Below, piece after piece: positions 44,694-53,070 of a stretch of 64,000 nucleotides of DNA. The position numbers and the translations under genes were made by a program. The DNA lies in the NCBI RefSeq assembly GCF_947486615.1, contig NZ_CANKUD010000002.1:434001-498000 (forward strand), read 5' to 3'. Source of the stretch: an uncultured Modestobacter sp. (lineage in GTDB: Bacteria > Actinomycetota > Actinomycetes > Mycobacteriales > Geodermatophilaceae). The first letter of the stretch is position 1, and every line of letters begins with the position of its first letter. Under the pieces are notes generated by a model. The model saw only the letters and a list, made by a program, of their open reading frames with translations. It did no database searches and was not told where the DNA came from.

Positions 44694-46312
44694 GACGGCG
44701 GTGCCTCCTCGGCGGACGGGCGGGATGCGGGTGCGCGAGCCGCCAGGGCGGTGCGCAGGTCGTCGGTGAGCGCGGTGAACCGCGGGCCGGTGTCGGCGCT
44801 GCCCCGGGTCAGCGAGCCGATCGAGAGCACGGTACCCCCGCCGTCGGGCGCCGGGCCGACGCGGGCGAAGACCCGTTCACGGCGCACCAGCAGCATGCCC
44901 AGCAGGCCGACCAGGACGGCGATGGCGGCGCCGAGCACCCAGACCTGGCCGGGGTCGTGGGAGACCTGCAGCGCGGCGAACTGCTGGTAGCCGCTGAAGG
45001 TGACCACGGTGCCGTCGGGCAGCGTCAGCGACTCCCCCACCACCAGGTTCGCCCGGGCCTGCTCGGTCAGCGAGCCGCGGTCGATCAGCCGCTGGTCCAG
45101 TGAGTAGACCGACTGCGCCAGCCCGGAGTCCAGGCCCAGGTAGCCGGTGTAGACGATGATCCCGACCTGCGGGTCCAGCGGCCGCGGGTCGACGGAGGTG
45201 ACCACCCCGGCCTGCAGCACCCCGGTCGGGGCGAAGAAGCCCTCGATGGCCAGCTGGTCGGTGCGGCCGGCGCCCAGGTCGGGGAGCTTGAGCACGCCCT
45301 GGCTGAGCATGGTGCCCTGGTCGGCGGGGAGGAACGGCGCGGACAGGTCGGAGAACGTCGTCCCGTCGGGGAGCGTGACGGTGAACTCCGGGCTGTATCC
45401 GTGCCCGGTGACGTAGACCCGGTCGCCGTCGATCCGCAGCGGGTCGTTGACCCCGATCGTGGTGTCCACCGGCTCGCCGCCGTCCAGCTCGTAGCTGAGG
45501 TCGGCCCGGTAGGAGGCCGCGGTGAGGTTCTCCTCGTACTCGGCCTGGAAGTCGGCCAGGTCGACGCAGAGCGGGGAGAGGTCGGCGCTGTCGACCAGCG
45601 GACCGGCGGAGTAGGTGTCGTACTGCTGGAAGGCGTTGCAGAAGCCCTGGCCCTCGGTGACCAGGATGCTGCCCTCGTAGCCCCACATCTTCCCGCCGGC
45701 CAGGCCGAGCAGCAGGGCCAGCAGGGAGAGGTGGAAGAGCACGTTGCCGGTCTCGCGGAGGTAGCCCTTCTCCGCGGAGACCTCCGGGCCGGACCTGCCC
45801 TCCCGGCGGGCGACGCGGAACCGGCGGACCCGCAGCTCCTCCTCCACCACGTCCAGCGCGGCCGGGCCGGCCAGCGTGGTGGGCAGCTCGCCGTGCTCGG
45901 GCAGCCGGTGCAGGTGCCGGGGGGCCACCGGCGGCGGCGCGGTCAGCGAGCGGCCGTGCTCCAGTGCCCGGGGCAGCACGCAGCCGATGAGGGAGATGAA
46001 CAGCAGCAGGTAGATCGCGGCGAACCACGGCGAGCTGAACACGTCGAACAGGAACAACCGGTCCAGCCACGGCCCCAGCGTGGGGTTGTCGGCCAGGTAC
46101 TGGGTGACGTTGCTCTGCGACAGCGAGCGCTGGGGCAGCAGCGACCCGGGGATCGACGCGACGGCGAGCAGGAAGAGCAGCACCAGCGCGGTGCGCATCG
46201 CGGTGAGCTGGCGCCACCAGCGCAGCAGCCGGGCCAGCACCCGGCGGCCGGGCGAGGGCGGGGACGGCGGGGTGGGCGGCGCGGCCGACCGGGGCGGGGC
46301 CGTGGTGGTCAC
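44690..46312 (-). CDS. resB: Cytochrome c biogenesis protein ResB
   Basis: A 540-residue membrane protein. Helices are visible near residues 39-58 (TALVLLFLLAVASIPGSLL), 95-113, 190-208 and 462-482, and a large periplasmic-side domain lies between the third and fourth. Family landmarks are SIPGSLLPQRSLSQSNVTQY near residue 52, EKGYLRETGNVLFHLSLLAL near residue 178 and WGYEGSILVTEGQGFCNAFQ near residue 209. It works with ResC to deliver haem. The first 25 residues are Pro-rich. Start GTG 46312 overlaps the ccdA stop (GTGA). It is an integral protein of the cytoplasmic membrane. Confidence 0.92.
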   Translation of the reverse strand: MTTTAPPRSAAPPTPPSPPSPGRRVLARLLRWWRQLTAMRTALVLLFLLAVASIPGSLLPQRSLSQSNVTQYLADNPTLGPWLDRLFLFDVFSSPWFAAIYLLLFISLIGCVLPRALEHGRSLTAPPPVAPRHLHRLPEHGELPTTLAGPAALDVVEEELRVRRFRVARREGRSGPEVSAEKGYLRETGNVLFHLSLLALLLGLAGGKMWGYEGSILVTEGQGFCNAFQQYDTYSAGPLVDSADLSPLCVDLADFQAEYEENLTAASYRADLSYELDGGEPVDTTIGVNDPLRIDGDRVYVTGHGYSPEFTVTLPDGTTFSDLSAPFLPADQGTMLSQGVLKLPDLGAGRTDQLAIEGFFAPTGVLQAGVVTSVDPRPLDPQVGIIVYTGYLGLDSGLAQSVYSLDQRLIDRGSLTEQARANLVVGESLTLPDGTVVTFSGYQQFAALQVSHDPGQVWVLGAAIAVLVGLLGMLLVRRERVFARVGPAPDGGGTVLSIGSLTRGSADTGPRFTALTDDLRTALAARAPASRPSAEEAPPS

Positions 46313-47142
46313 AGGAAGGACTCCCCCAGCCCGGAGGCGCCGATCCAGGAGCGCAGCCACTGCATCATCTCGGTCCAGGCACCGGTCACCAGCAGCAGGC
46401 CGACGGCGATGAGCACGAACCCGCCGACCCGGGTGACCGTGCGGGCGTTGCGGCGCAGGAAGGACATCGCCCCCACCGCCCAGCGCGCCCCCAGCGCGAC
46501 CAGTACGAAGGGGACGCCGAGGCCCAGGCAGTAGGCGAGGCCGAGGAACGCACCGCGCCCCACCGTCGCCTCGCTGAAGGCCAGGTTCTGCACGGCGGCC
46601 AGCGTCGGACCCAGACACGGCGTCCAGCCCAGGCCGAAGACGACGCCCAGCAGCGGCGCGCCGGCCAGCCCGACCGCGGGCCGCGCGGTGAGCCGGGCGG
46701 TGCGCTGCAGGAAGGGCAGCCAGCCCAGGAAGCCCAGCCCGACGACGATGGTGACCAGGCCCATCGCCCGGGTGATCACGTCGTTGTACTCGAGCAGCAG
46801 CCGGCCCAGCCCGCCGACCGCGCTGCTGATCGCCACGAACACGACGGTGAAGCCGAGCACGAACAGCGCGGCGCCGAGCACCATCCGGCCGCGGGAAGCC
46901 CGCTCGTCGACCGGCCGGACGGCGGTGGCCACGGTCGCCCCGCCTCCCCCGGCCGGGACATCGGCGACCGGGGCGGCGCTCCGAGTTCCGCTGCCGACCA
47001 GGCCGGTGACGTAGGACAGGTAGCCGGGGACCAGGGGGAGCACGCAGGGCGAGGCGAAACTGATCAGGCCCGCCAGCGCGGCGACGGCGGCGGCCACCAG
47101 CAGCGGTCCGTCGCCGATCAGCTCCTTGATCGCGTCGACCAC
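46309..47142 (-). CDS. ccdA: Cytochrome c biogenesis protein CcdA
   Basis: A 277-residue polytopic protein of the DsbD/CcdA family. Six or seven helices are visible. The two redox-active cysteines lie in FASPCVLPLVPGYLSYVTG near residue 29 and GLGWTPCLGPTLAAVQNLAF near residue 173. It carries reducing power across the membrane to ResA. A Gly/Ala-rich loop of about 40 residues separates the first and second helices. Start ATG 47142 follows the resA stop by 3 nt. It lies in the cytoplasmic membrane. Confidence 0.94.
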   Translation of the reverse strand: MVDAIKELIGDGPLLVAAAVAALAGLISFASPCVLPLVPGYLSYVTGLVGSGTRSAAPVADVPAGGGGATVATAVRPVDERASRGRMVLGAALFVLGFTVVFVAISSAVGGLGRLLLEYNDVITRAMGLVTIVVGLGFLGWLPFLQRTARLTARPAVGLAGAPLLGVVFGLGWTPCLGPTLAAVQNLAFSEATVGRGAFLGLAYCLGLGVPFVLVALGARWAVGAMSFLRRNARTVTRVGGFVLIAVGLLLVTGAWTEMMQWLRSWIGASGLGESFL

Positions 47143-47145
47143 GGG

Positions 47146-47724
47146 TCAGGCCTCCTCGGTGAGCGCGGCCAGCACCGATCGCAGATCGTCCTGGCGCACC
47201 TCACCGGTGTACACCGCCGCGACCCGGCTGTCCCGGTCCAGCACGATCGTCGAGGGGATGCGGTCCGCCGGGTAGTCGCGGAAGGCCAGCGCCACCTCAC
47301 CCCGCGGGTCGTAGAGCGAGGGGAAGGTGATGCCCTTGCTCTCCACGAAGGCGTCGGCGAACTGCTGGTTCGTCTCCTTGACGTTCAGCCCGAGGAACTG
47401 GACCCCGTCGTCCCGGACCTCCTCGTAGACCTCCTGGAACTCCGGCGTCTCGACCCGGCAGGGCGGGCACCAGGAGCCCCAGAAGTTGAGCACCGCGACG
47501 TCGCCGACCAGCTCGGCGGAGTCGTAGTCACCGCCGCCCAGCAGCGTGCCGGAGAACTCCGGCGCGCTCTTCCGCTCCGCCTCGGGGATCACCTCGCCGG
47601 CCGGGGTGCTCGCGACGAAGCGGAACTCCCCGCCGTTGTTCACGTCCACCGCGTCGCCGCCGGTGGAGCACCCGGCGGCGAGGAGAGCCGTGGCGCCCAG
47701 CGCCGCGGCCAGCCGGCTACGCAC
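47146..47724 (-). CDS. resA: ResA-type thiol-disulfide oxidoreductase lipoprotein
   Basis: A 192-residue protein with a lipoprotein signal (lipobox LAAGC, residue 19) and a thioredoxin fold of the TlpA/ResA type. The redox motif is FWGSWCPPCR near residue 85 (CPPC). It reduces the disulfide in apocytochrome c before haem attachment, using electrons from CcdA. It is anchored outside the cytoplasmic membrane. Start GTG 47724 overlaps the stop of the histidine phosphatase gene by 8 bp (GTGCGTAG). It opens the resA-ccdA-resB-resC operon. Confidence 0.93.
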   Translation of the reverse strand: MRSRLAAALGATALLAAGCSTGGDAVDVNNGGEFRFVASTPAGEVIPEAERKSAPEFSGTLLGGGDYDSAELVGDVAVLNFWGSWCPPCRVETPEFQEVYEEVRDDGVQFLGLNVKETNQQFADAFVESKGITFPSLYDPRGEVALAFRDYPADRIPSTIVLDRDSRVAAVYTGEVRQDDLRSVLAALTEEA

Positions 47725-48352
47725 CGGGCACCGCGTCCGGGTCGGTGGCGCCGGCGGGCTCGGCGTAGCCGATCCCGACCAGCCGGTCGCCGTCGTAGGT
47801 CAGCGAGGTGACGCTGGCCAGGCCGCACTCGCGCCGGCGCGGGTCGTGCAGGTAGCGGCGTCCCTCCAGGTGCAGCCGGACCGTCCAGACCGGCAGCTGG
47901 TGGCTCACGCACACCGCGGCGTGCCCGCGGGCGGCGTCCCGGGCGGTGGTGATCGCCCCGAGCATCCGGGCGGCGATCTCCCGGTAGGGCTCGCCCCAGG
48001 ACGGCGTCCACGGGTTGCGCAGCCGCCACCAGTTGCCCGGGTGCCGCAGTGCCCCGTCACCGACGCCGAAGGTCTTGCCCTCGAAGGAGTTGCCCGCCTC
48101 GATCAGCCGCTCGTCGGTGGCGATCTCCAGGCCCAGGGTGTCGGCGATCGGCTGCGCGGTCTGCTGGGCGCGCTCCAGCGGGCTGGCCACCAGGTGGGTG
48201 ACGTCCCGGTCGGCGAACCAGGCGGCCGCGGTCCGGGCCATGCCCTCGCCGGCCTCGCTCAGCCGGTAGCCGGGCAGCCGGCCGTAGAGCACGCCGGCGG
48301 GGTTGTGCACCTCGCCGTGCCGCATCAGGTGGACGACGGTCGTCTCGCTCAC
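47717..48352 (-). CDS. Histidine phosphatase (phosphoglycerate-mutase-like)
   Basis: A 211-residue enzyme. The catalytic RHG motif is HLMRHGEVHNPAGVLYGR near residue 8 and the second Arg/His motif is VCVSHQLPVWTVR near residue 150. The Glu near residue 84 (LIEAGNSFEGKT) is the likely proton donor. The family removes phosphate from many substrates; the substrate here is unknown. From memory, a phosphatase of this type lies next to resA and hemL in Mycobacterium (Rv0525). GTG 48352 is preceded by GGAGAG. It overlaps resA by 8 bp, so it is cotranscribed. Confidence 0.9.
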   Translation of the reverse strand: MSETTVVHLMRHGEVHNPAGVLYGRLPGYRLSEAGEGMARTAAAWFADRDVTHLVASPLERAQQTAQPIADTLGLEIATDERLIEAGNSFEGKTFGVGDGALRHPGNWWRLRNPWTPSWGEPYREIAARMLGAITTARDAARGHAAVCVSHQLPVWTVRLHLEGRRYLHDPRRRECGLASVTSLTYDGDRLVGIGYAEPAGATDPDAVPGA

Positions 48353-48425
48353 GAGCTCTCCTCGCTGGCGCTCGTCGTGCGCGTTCGCGCAGCTGCTGTG
48401 CACATCGGTTCGCTCGCACGCTCGC
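48353..48425. repeat. Dispersed GC-rich repeat between hemL and the phosphatase gene
   Basis: The 73-nt gap contains CTCCTCGCTGGCGCTCGTCG and later GTTCGCTCGCACGCTCGCTC. A related core occurs in the nuoC-nuoD gap (25513-25588). The gap stands out from the overlapping genes on its left. Confidence 0.4.
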
Positions 48426-49793
48426 TCACGGCTGCAGCTCCTGGGCGTCGGTGGAGACCGGCGAGGGCGCGGGGCCACCGGCGGCGGCCGCGGCGGCCTG
48501 CGCGGCGGCGGGCAGCGCGGCGAGCACGTGCTCCACCGCCTCGTCGTCCAGCGCCGCGCTGACGAACCACGCCTCGAACGCCGACGGCGGCAGGTAGACC
48601 CCGCGGGCGAGCATGGCGTGGAAGAAGGCGGTGTGCGCCGCGACGTCCTGGGTGCGGGCGTCGGCGTAGTCACGCACCTGCCGCTCGTCGGGCACGAAGA
48701 ACACCGAGAACATCGAGCCGGCCTGCTGCACCCGGTGCGGCACCCCGGCGGCGAACAGCGCGGCGCTGGCGGCGCCGCGCAGGGTGGCGGCCACCGAGTC
48801 GCAGTGCGCGTAGACCTCGTCGGTGCACAACCGCAGGGTGGTGAGCCCGGCGGCGACGGCGACCGGGTTACCGGCCAACGTGCCCGCCTGGTAGACCGGG
48901 CCGGCGGGGGCCAGGTGGTCCATCACGTCGGCGCGGCCGCCGAAGGCCGCAGCCGGCATGCCGCCGCCCATGACCTTGCCGAAGGTGAACAGGTCGGCGT
49001 CCACCGGGTCCAGGCCGTACCAGCCGGCGCGGGACACCCGGAAGCCGGTCATCACCTCGTCGACCAGCAGCAGTGCGCCGTGTGCCGCGGTGATCCGCCG
49101 CAGGTGGGCGTTGAACCCGTCCAGCGGCGGGACGACGCCCATGTTGCCGGGGGCGGCCTCGGTGACGACGCAGGCGATCTGGTCACCGCGCTCGGCGAAC
49201 ACCGCCTCGACCGCGGCGACGTCGTTGTAGGGCAGCACGATCGTGTCGGCCGCCGCGCCGGTGGTGACGCCGGGGGTGTCGGGGAGCCCGAGCGTGGCCA
49301 CCCCCGAGCCGGCGGAGGCGAGCAGGGCGTCGACGTGGCCGTGGTAGCAGCCGGCGAACTTCACGATCAGCGGGCGGCCGGTGTACCCGCGGGCCAGCCG
49401 CACCGCCGACAGCACCGCCTCGGTGCCGGAGTTGACCAGCCGCACCCGCTCGACCGGGGCCACCCGGCCGGCGATCTCCTCGGCGAGCTCGGCCTCCGCG
49501 GCGGTCGGCGTGCCGAAGGTGAAGCCGTTGCGCGCCGCGGCGGTGACGGCGGCGACGACCTCGGGGTGCGCGTGCCCCAGGATCATCGGCCCCCAGGAGG
49601 CGACCAGGTCGACGTAGCGGCGGCCGTCGGCGTCGGTCAGCCACGGGCCGGACGCCGAGGCCATGAACCGCGGGGTTCCCCCGACGGCCCGGAAGGCCCG
49701 CACCGGGGAGTTCACGCCACCGGGCGTCACCCGCCCGGCCCGCTCGAACAGCTCTGCCGACACCGGGGCCTCGTACGGGTAGGGCTCAGTCAC
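48426..49793 (-). CDS. hemL: Glutamate-1-semialdehyde 2,1-aminomutase
   Basis: A 455-residue PLP enzyme. The start of the family signature is [16 protein letters not shown] near residue 19, the catalytic Lys is in [20 protein letters not shown] near residue 270, and [15 protein letters not shown] near residue 149 and [19 protein letters not shown] near residue 121 are cofactor contacts. It turns glutamate-1-semialdehyde into 5-aminolevulinate, the second step of the C5 route started by HemA. A C-terminal tail of about 35 residues is Ala/Pro-rich. GTG 49793 overlaps the stop of the preceding DUF3093-like gene (GTGA). Cytoplasmic. Confidence 0.96.
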   Translation of the reverse strand: MTEPYPYEAPVSAELFERAGRVTPGGVNSPVRAFRAVGGTPRFMASASGPWLTDADGRRYVDLVASWGPMILGHAHPEVVAAVTAAARNGFTFGTPTAAEAELAEEIAGRVAPVERVRLVNSGTEAVLSAVRLARGYTGRPLIVKFAGCYHGHVDALLASAGSGVATLGLPDTPGVTTGAAADTIVLPYNDVAAVEAVFAERGDQIACVVTEAAPGNMGVVPPLDGFNAHLRRITAAHGALLLVDEVMTGFRVSRAGWYGLDPVDADLFTFGKVMGGGMPAAAFGGRADVMDHLAPAGPVYQAGTLAGNPVAVAAGLTTLRLCTDEVYAHCDSVAATLRGAASAALFAAGVPHRVQQAGSMFSVFFVPDERQVRDYADARTQDVAAHTAFFHAMLARGVYLPPSAFEAWFVSAALDDEAVEHVLAALPAAAQAAAAAAGGPAPSPVSTDAQELQP

Positions 49794-50278
49794 GGTGCCA
49801 CTCTCCCAGGCCCGGCTGTGTCCGTGCCGCCGGCAGGGTGGGCGGTGAGCAGCGCCACGCTCAGCTCCCGCGGTACGCGGGTCGGCACGAGCACCGTCGT
49901 CCCGTCGGTGCGGCGCAGCGGCAGCCCCGCGCGGCCCCGGGGCAGCGACCAGCCGCCGCCCAGCACCGGTGCGCCGGCGTCCACCCCGGCCGTGCCGTCG
50001 CGGACCGCGCGCAGGTGCCCGGCGTCCACCTCGGTGAGCGACAGCCGCTCCCGGCCGACCCGCAGCACCGCCTCGGGACCGCGGCCCTCCAGCCGGACGG
50101 TCCACGCCCGGCGGGCCGCCAGGCAGCCGGCGGCCACCAGGCCCAGCACGAGCACCACGACGGCGCCGACCGCCAGGGCGGGCACGTCGAGGGCGAGCGC
50201 ACCGGCGGCCAGCACCGCCAGCGCGGCCGCGGTCAGCCAGAACGGCCGCCACGAGCCCCCGGGCTCGGCGAAGCGCAC
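49790..50278 (-). CDS. DUF3093-like membrane protein between hemB and hemL
   Basis: A 162-residue protein from GTG 50278, starting [15 protein letters not shown]. Two membrane helices at about residues 14-31 and 34-55 are followed by a soluble domain with [20 protein letters not shown] and [15 protein letters not shown]. Topology and the ending resemble DUF3093, though I am not certain. An ATG at 50368 is in the same frame and coupled to the hemB stop (TGATG); it would make the product 30 residues longer, but those residues are the translation of the hairpin repeat and are unlike a conserved protein. The stop overlaps the hemL start. Role unknown. Confidence 0.6.
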   Translation of the reverse strand: MRFAEPGGSWRPFWLTAAALAVLAAGALALDVPALAVGAVVVLVLGLVAAGCLAARRAWTVRLEGRGPEAVLRVGRERLSLTEVDAGHLRAVRDGTAGVDAGAPVLGGGWSLPRGRAGLPLRRTDGTTVLVPTRVPRELSVALLTAHPAGGTDTAGPGRVAP

Positions 50279-50309
50279 GCCGTCCGGGGGCGGTGACGTG
50301 CTGGAACGG

Positions 50310-50360
50310 CCCCGCTGCAGGGACCCGGCACGAGCTTGCGAGTGCCGGGGGGCAGCGGGG
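50310..50360 (-). repeat. Dispersed hairpin repeat, copy 2
   Basis: On the minus strand AAGGACCCCGCTGCC follows the hemB stop directly. The outer stem is CCCCGCTGC/GCAGCGGGG (50310-50318 and 50352-50360) and an inner stem CCCGGCAC/GTGCCGGG sits around a 10-nt loop. It could end or slow hemB transcription. Confidence 0.75.
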
Positions 50361-50367
50361 TCCTTCA

Positions 50368-51366
50368 TCAGCGCAGCCAGCGGGCGGCCTCGACCGCCCA
50401 GTAGGTGAGCACCGAGCCCGCGCCCGCGCGGCGGATCGAGGTCAGGGACTCCAGGACGGCGCGCTCGCGGTCGATCCAGCCGTTCGCGGCGGCTGCCTCG
50501 ACCATCGCGTACTCCCCGCTCACCTGGTACGCGCTGACCGGCACGTCGACGGCGTCGGCCACCTTGGCGACGATGTCCAGGTAGGGCCCGGCCGGCTTGA
50601 CCATGACCGCGTCGGCGCCCTCGACGAGGTCCTGGGCGACCTCGCGCAGCGCCTCGTCGGTGTTCGGCGGGTCCATCTGGTAGGTCGACCGGTCGCCGAA
50701 CTGCGGCGCCCCTTCGGCCGCCTCGCGGAAGGGCCCGTAGAAGCCCGAGGCGTACTTGGCGGCGTAGGCCAGGATCGGCGTCTCGGTGAAGGCGGCGCTG
50801 TCCAGCCCGGCGCGGATCGCCGCCACCTGGCCGTCCATCATCCCGCTGGGGGCGATGACGTGCGCCCCGGCCTGGGCCTGCGCGATCGCGACGGCGGCGT
50901 ACCGGTCCAGCGTCGGGTCGTTGTCGACCACGCCGGCCGGGGTGACCACGCCGCAGTGGCCGTGGTCGGTGTACTCGCACAGGCACAGGTCGGCCATCAG
51001 CACCAGCTCGTCGCCGAGGTCGGCCCGCAGCTGCTGTAGGGCGACGTTGACGATCCCGTCGGCGGCGTCGGCCTGCGAGCCGACGGCGTCCTTCTCCGCC
51101 GGGATGCCGAACAGCATCAGCCCGCTGATCCCCGCCTCGGCCGCCTCGGCGGCGGCCTTCCGCAGCGAGTCCAGCGAGTGCTGGACGACGCCGGGCATCG
51201 AGCCGATCGGCACCGGCTCGGTGATGTCCTGCTTGACGAACACCGGCAGGACCAGGTCGGCCGGCGCGAGCCGGGTCTGCGCCGTCCACCGGCGCATCGC
51301 CGGCGTCGAGCGCAGCCGACGACCCCGGGCGAAGCCCGGGTTCGCCCCGCCCCGGCCGGAGGTCAC
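50368..51366 (-). CDS. hemB: Porphobilinogen synthase (delta-aminolevulinic acid dehydratase)
   Basis: A 332-residue enzyme. The zinc-type metal site is [17 protein letters not shown] near residue 124, with three cysteines. The Schiff-base lysines are in [17 protein letters not shown] near residue 200 and [14 protein letters not shown] near residue 252. ALA dehydratase condenses two 5-aminolevulinate molecules. GTG 51366 overlaps the hemD stop (GTGA), so the genes are coupled in the order rex-hemA-hemC-hemD-hemB. Hairpin repeat copy 2 follows the stop at once. Cytoplasmic. Confidence 0.97.
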   Translation of the reverse strand: MTSGRGGANPGFARGRRLRSTPAMRRWTAQTRLAPADLVLPVFVKQDITEPVPIGSMPGVVQHSLDSLRKAAAEAAEAGISGLMLFGIPAEKDAVGSQADAADGIVNVALQQLRADLGDELVLMADLCLCEYTDHGHCGVVTPAGVVDNDPTLDRYAAVAIAQAQAGAHVIAPSGMMDGQVAAIRAGLDSAAFTETPILAYAAKYASGFYGPFREAAEGAPQFGDRSTYQMDPPNTDEALREVAQDLVEGADAVMVKPAGPYLDIVAKVADAVDVPVSAYQVSGEYAMVEAAAANGWIDRERAVLESLTSIRRAGAGSVLTYWAVEAARWLR

Positions 51367-52922
51367 TTGGACTCCCCAGCCTCCGCCTCGGCCCGCCGGG
51401 CCTGGGCGAACTCGGCCAGCGCATCGACCAGCGGCCCGACGGCCGCCGTCTCGGGCTGGACGTCGACCCGCAGGCCGAACTCGGTGGCGCTGGCCGCGGT
51501 GGCCGGGCCGATCACCGAGACGACGGTGCGGGCGTGCGGCTTGCCGGCGATGCCGACCAGGTTGCGCACCGTGGAGGACGAGGTGAAGCAGACGGCGTCG
51601 AAGCCACCGCCCTTGATCGCCTCGCGCACCGCGGCCGGCGGCGGCGCCGCCCGGACCGTCCGGTAGGCGGTGACGTCGTCGATCTCCCAGCCGCGCTCCT
51701 TGAGCCCGGCGGCGAGGGTCTCGGTGGCGATGTCGGCGCGGGGCAGCAGCACCCGGTCGATCGGGTCGAACACGTCGTCGTAGGGCGGGAAGTCGGCCAG
51801 CAGGCCCTCGCTGGACTGCTCACCGCTGGGCACCAGCTCGGGCACGATGCCGAACTCGCGCACCGCGTCGGCGGTCTGCTGCCCGACGCAGGCGACCTTG
51901 ACCCCGGCGAAGGCGCGGGCGTCCAGGCCGAGCTCGGTGAACTTCTCCCGCACCGCGCGCACGGCGTTGGTGGAGGTGAAGACGATCCAGCCGTAGCGGC
52001 CGGTGACCAGTCCCTTGACGGCGCGGTCCATCTGGGCCGGGCTGCGCGGGGGCTCGACGGCGATGGTCGGCACCTCGACCGGCACGGCGCCGTAGGCGCG
52101 CAGCCGCTCGCTCATGTCGCCGGCCTGCTCCTTGGTGCGCGGCACCAGCACCCGCCAGCCGAACAGCGGGCGGCTCTCCCACCAGGAGAGCTTGGCGCGC
52201 TTGTCGACGGCCGAGCCGACGGTGACCACGACCGATCCGGTGAGGGAGTCCAGCCCGGCGCTCTTCTCGGCGACCGCGGACAGCTTGGCGGCCACGCTCT
52301 TCTGCGCGGTGCCGGTGCCCTCGGTGGTGACCAGCACCGGCGTGTTGCCGGGCATCCCGCCCTCGACCAGGCCGGCCGCGGTGGAGGCCAGTTGCTCGGC
52401 GTTCGCCTGCAGCACCAGCGGGCTGCCGGTGCCGGTCGCGGCGGCGGCGAGAGCTGCCAGGTCGACGGTGGCGTCGACCGGACGCAGGTCGGCGTGCACC
52501 GAACCCGCGCCCAGCGGCACCCCGGCGTAGGCCGGCACGGCGGTGCCGATCGCGACGCCCGGGACGACGTCGAACGGCACGCTGGTGCGGGTGACGGCCA
52601 GCGCCTCCTTCACCACGGCGTCGCTGGTGAACGGGTCACCGGCGATCAGCCGGACGACGACCGAGCCGTTCTTGGCGGCCGCGACCGCGCCCTTGGCGAC
52701 GTCTGCGGGCTCGCCGCTGACGGTGGTCAGCTCGAGGTCCGGGTGGGCCTCCTGCAGCGCCTCGCGCACGGCGGCGGAGACGTCCGGGTCGGCCAGCACC
52801 GTGTCGGCACCGGCGATCGCGGCGCTGGCCCGGGCGGTCAGCAGCTCCGGGTCACCGGGCCCGGCGCCGACGAAGACGACCGTGCCCTTCCCGTTGCCGT
52901 TCTGCTTGCGTGAGCGCGTCAT
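51363..52922 (-). CDS. hemD: Fused uroporphyrinogen-III methyltransferase-like and uroporphyrinogen-III synthase
   Basis: A 519-residue two-domain protein. Residues 12-245 resemble SUMT (CobA), with VVFVGAGPGDPELLTARASA near residue 15, RLIAGDPFTSDAVV near residue 92 and PFDVVPGVAIGTAVPAYAGV near residue 118. Residues 265-505 are uroporphyrinogen-III synthase, with GWRVLVPRTKEQAGDMSERL, TIAVEPP, FTSTNAVRAV and CFTSSSTVRNL. The second domain closes the ring for haem; the first could divert the product to siroheme or cobalamin, but some SUMT-like domains in such fusions are degenerate. AGGAG lies 6 nt before ATG 52922. The stop overlaps hemB. The 3' gap before hemC holds a tandem repeat. Confidence 0.92.
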   Translation of the reverse strand: MTRSRKQNGNGKGTVVFVGAGPGDPELLTARASAAIAGADTVLADPDVSAAVREALQEAHPDLELTTVSGEPADVAKGAVAAAKNGSVVVRLIAGDPFTSDAVVKEALAVTRTSVPFDVVPGVAIGTAVPAYAGVPLGAGSVHADLRPVDATVDLAALAAAATGTGSPLVLQANAEQLASTAAGLVEGGMPGNTPVLVTTEGTGTAQKSVAAKLSAVAEKSAGLDSLTGSVVVTVGSAVDKRAKLSWWESRPLFGWRVLVPRTKEQAGDMSERLRAYGAVPVEVPTIAVEPPRSPAQMDRAVKGLVTGRYGWIVFTSTNAVRAVREKFTELGLDARAFAGVKVACVGQQTADAVREFGIVPELVPSGEQSSEGLLADFPPYDDVFDPIDRVLLPRADIATETLAAGLKERGWEIDDVTAYRTVRAAPPPAAVREAIKGGGFDAVCFTSSSTVRNLVGIAGKPHARTVVSVIGPATAASATEFGLRVDVQPETAAVGPLVDALAEFAQARRAEAEAGESK

Positions 52923-53020
52923 CGCGTGCTCCTGTTCCTGCCCCTGGTGGGGGTCGCTGCGGGTGGTACGGGACGGTTGGGGCGGGCGGCGCACCGGGCG
53001 CCGGCCGCGGGGTGGGGGCT

Positions 53021-53070
53021 CATCGGCCCAGCGGAGCTCATCGGCCCAGCGGAGCTCATCGGCCCAGCGC
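53021..53070. repeat. Tandem repeat at the hemC 3' end
   Basis: The 18-bp unit CATCGGCCCAGCGGAGCT occurs twice in full (53021-53038 and 53039-53056) and a third, partial copy begins at 53057. The first copy on the gene side includes the hemC stop codon. Read in the hemC frame beyond the stop it would encode a repeated ADELRW-like peptide. Confidence 0.85.

Noticed and set aside
53021-53070. Possible CRISPR-like direct repeats near hemC
   Set aside because: Unit of 18 bp without spacers between copies; it is a simple tandem repeat.
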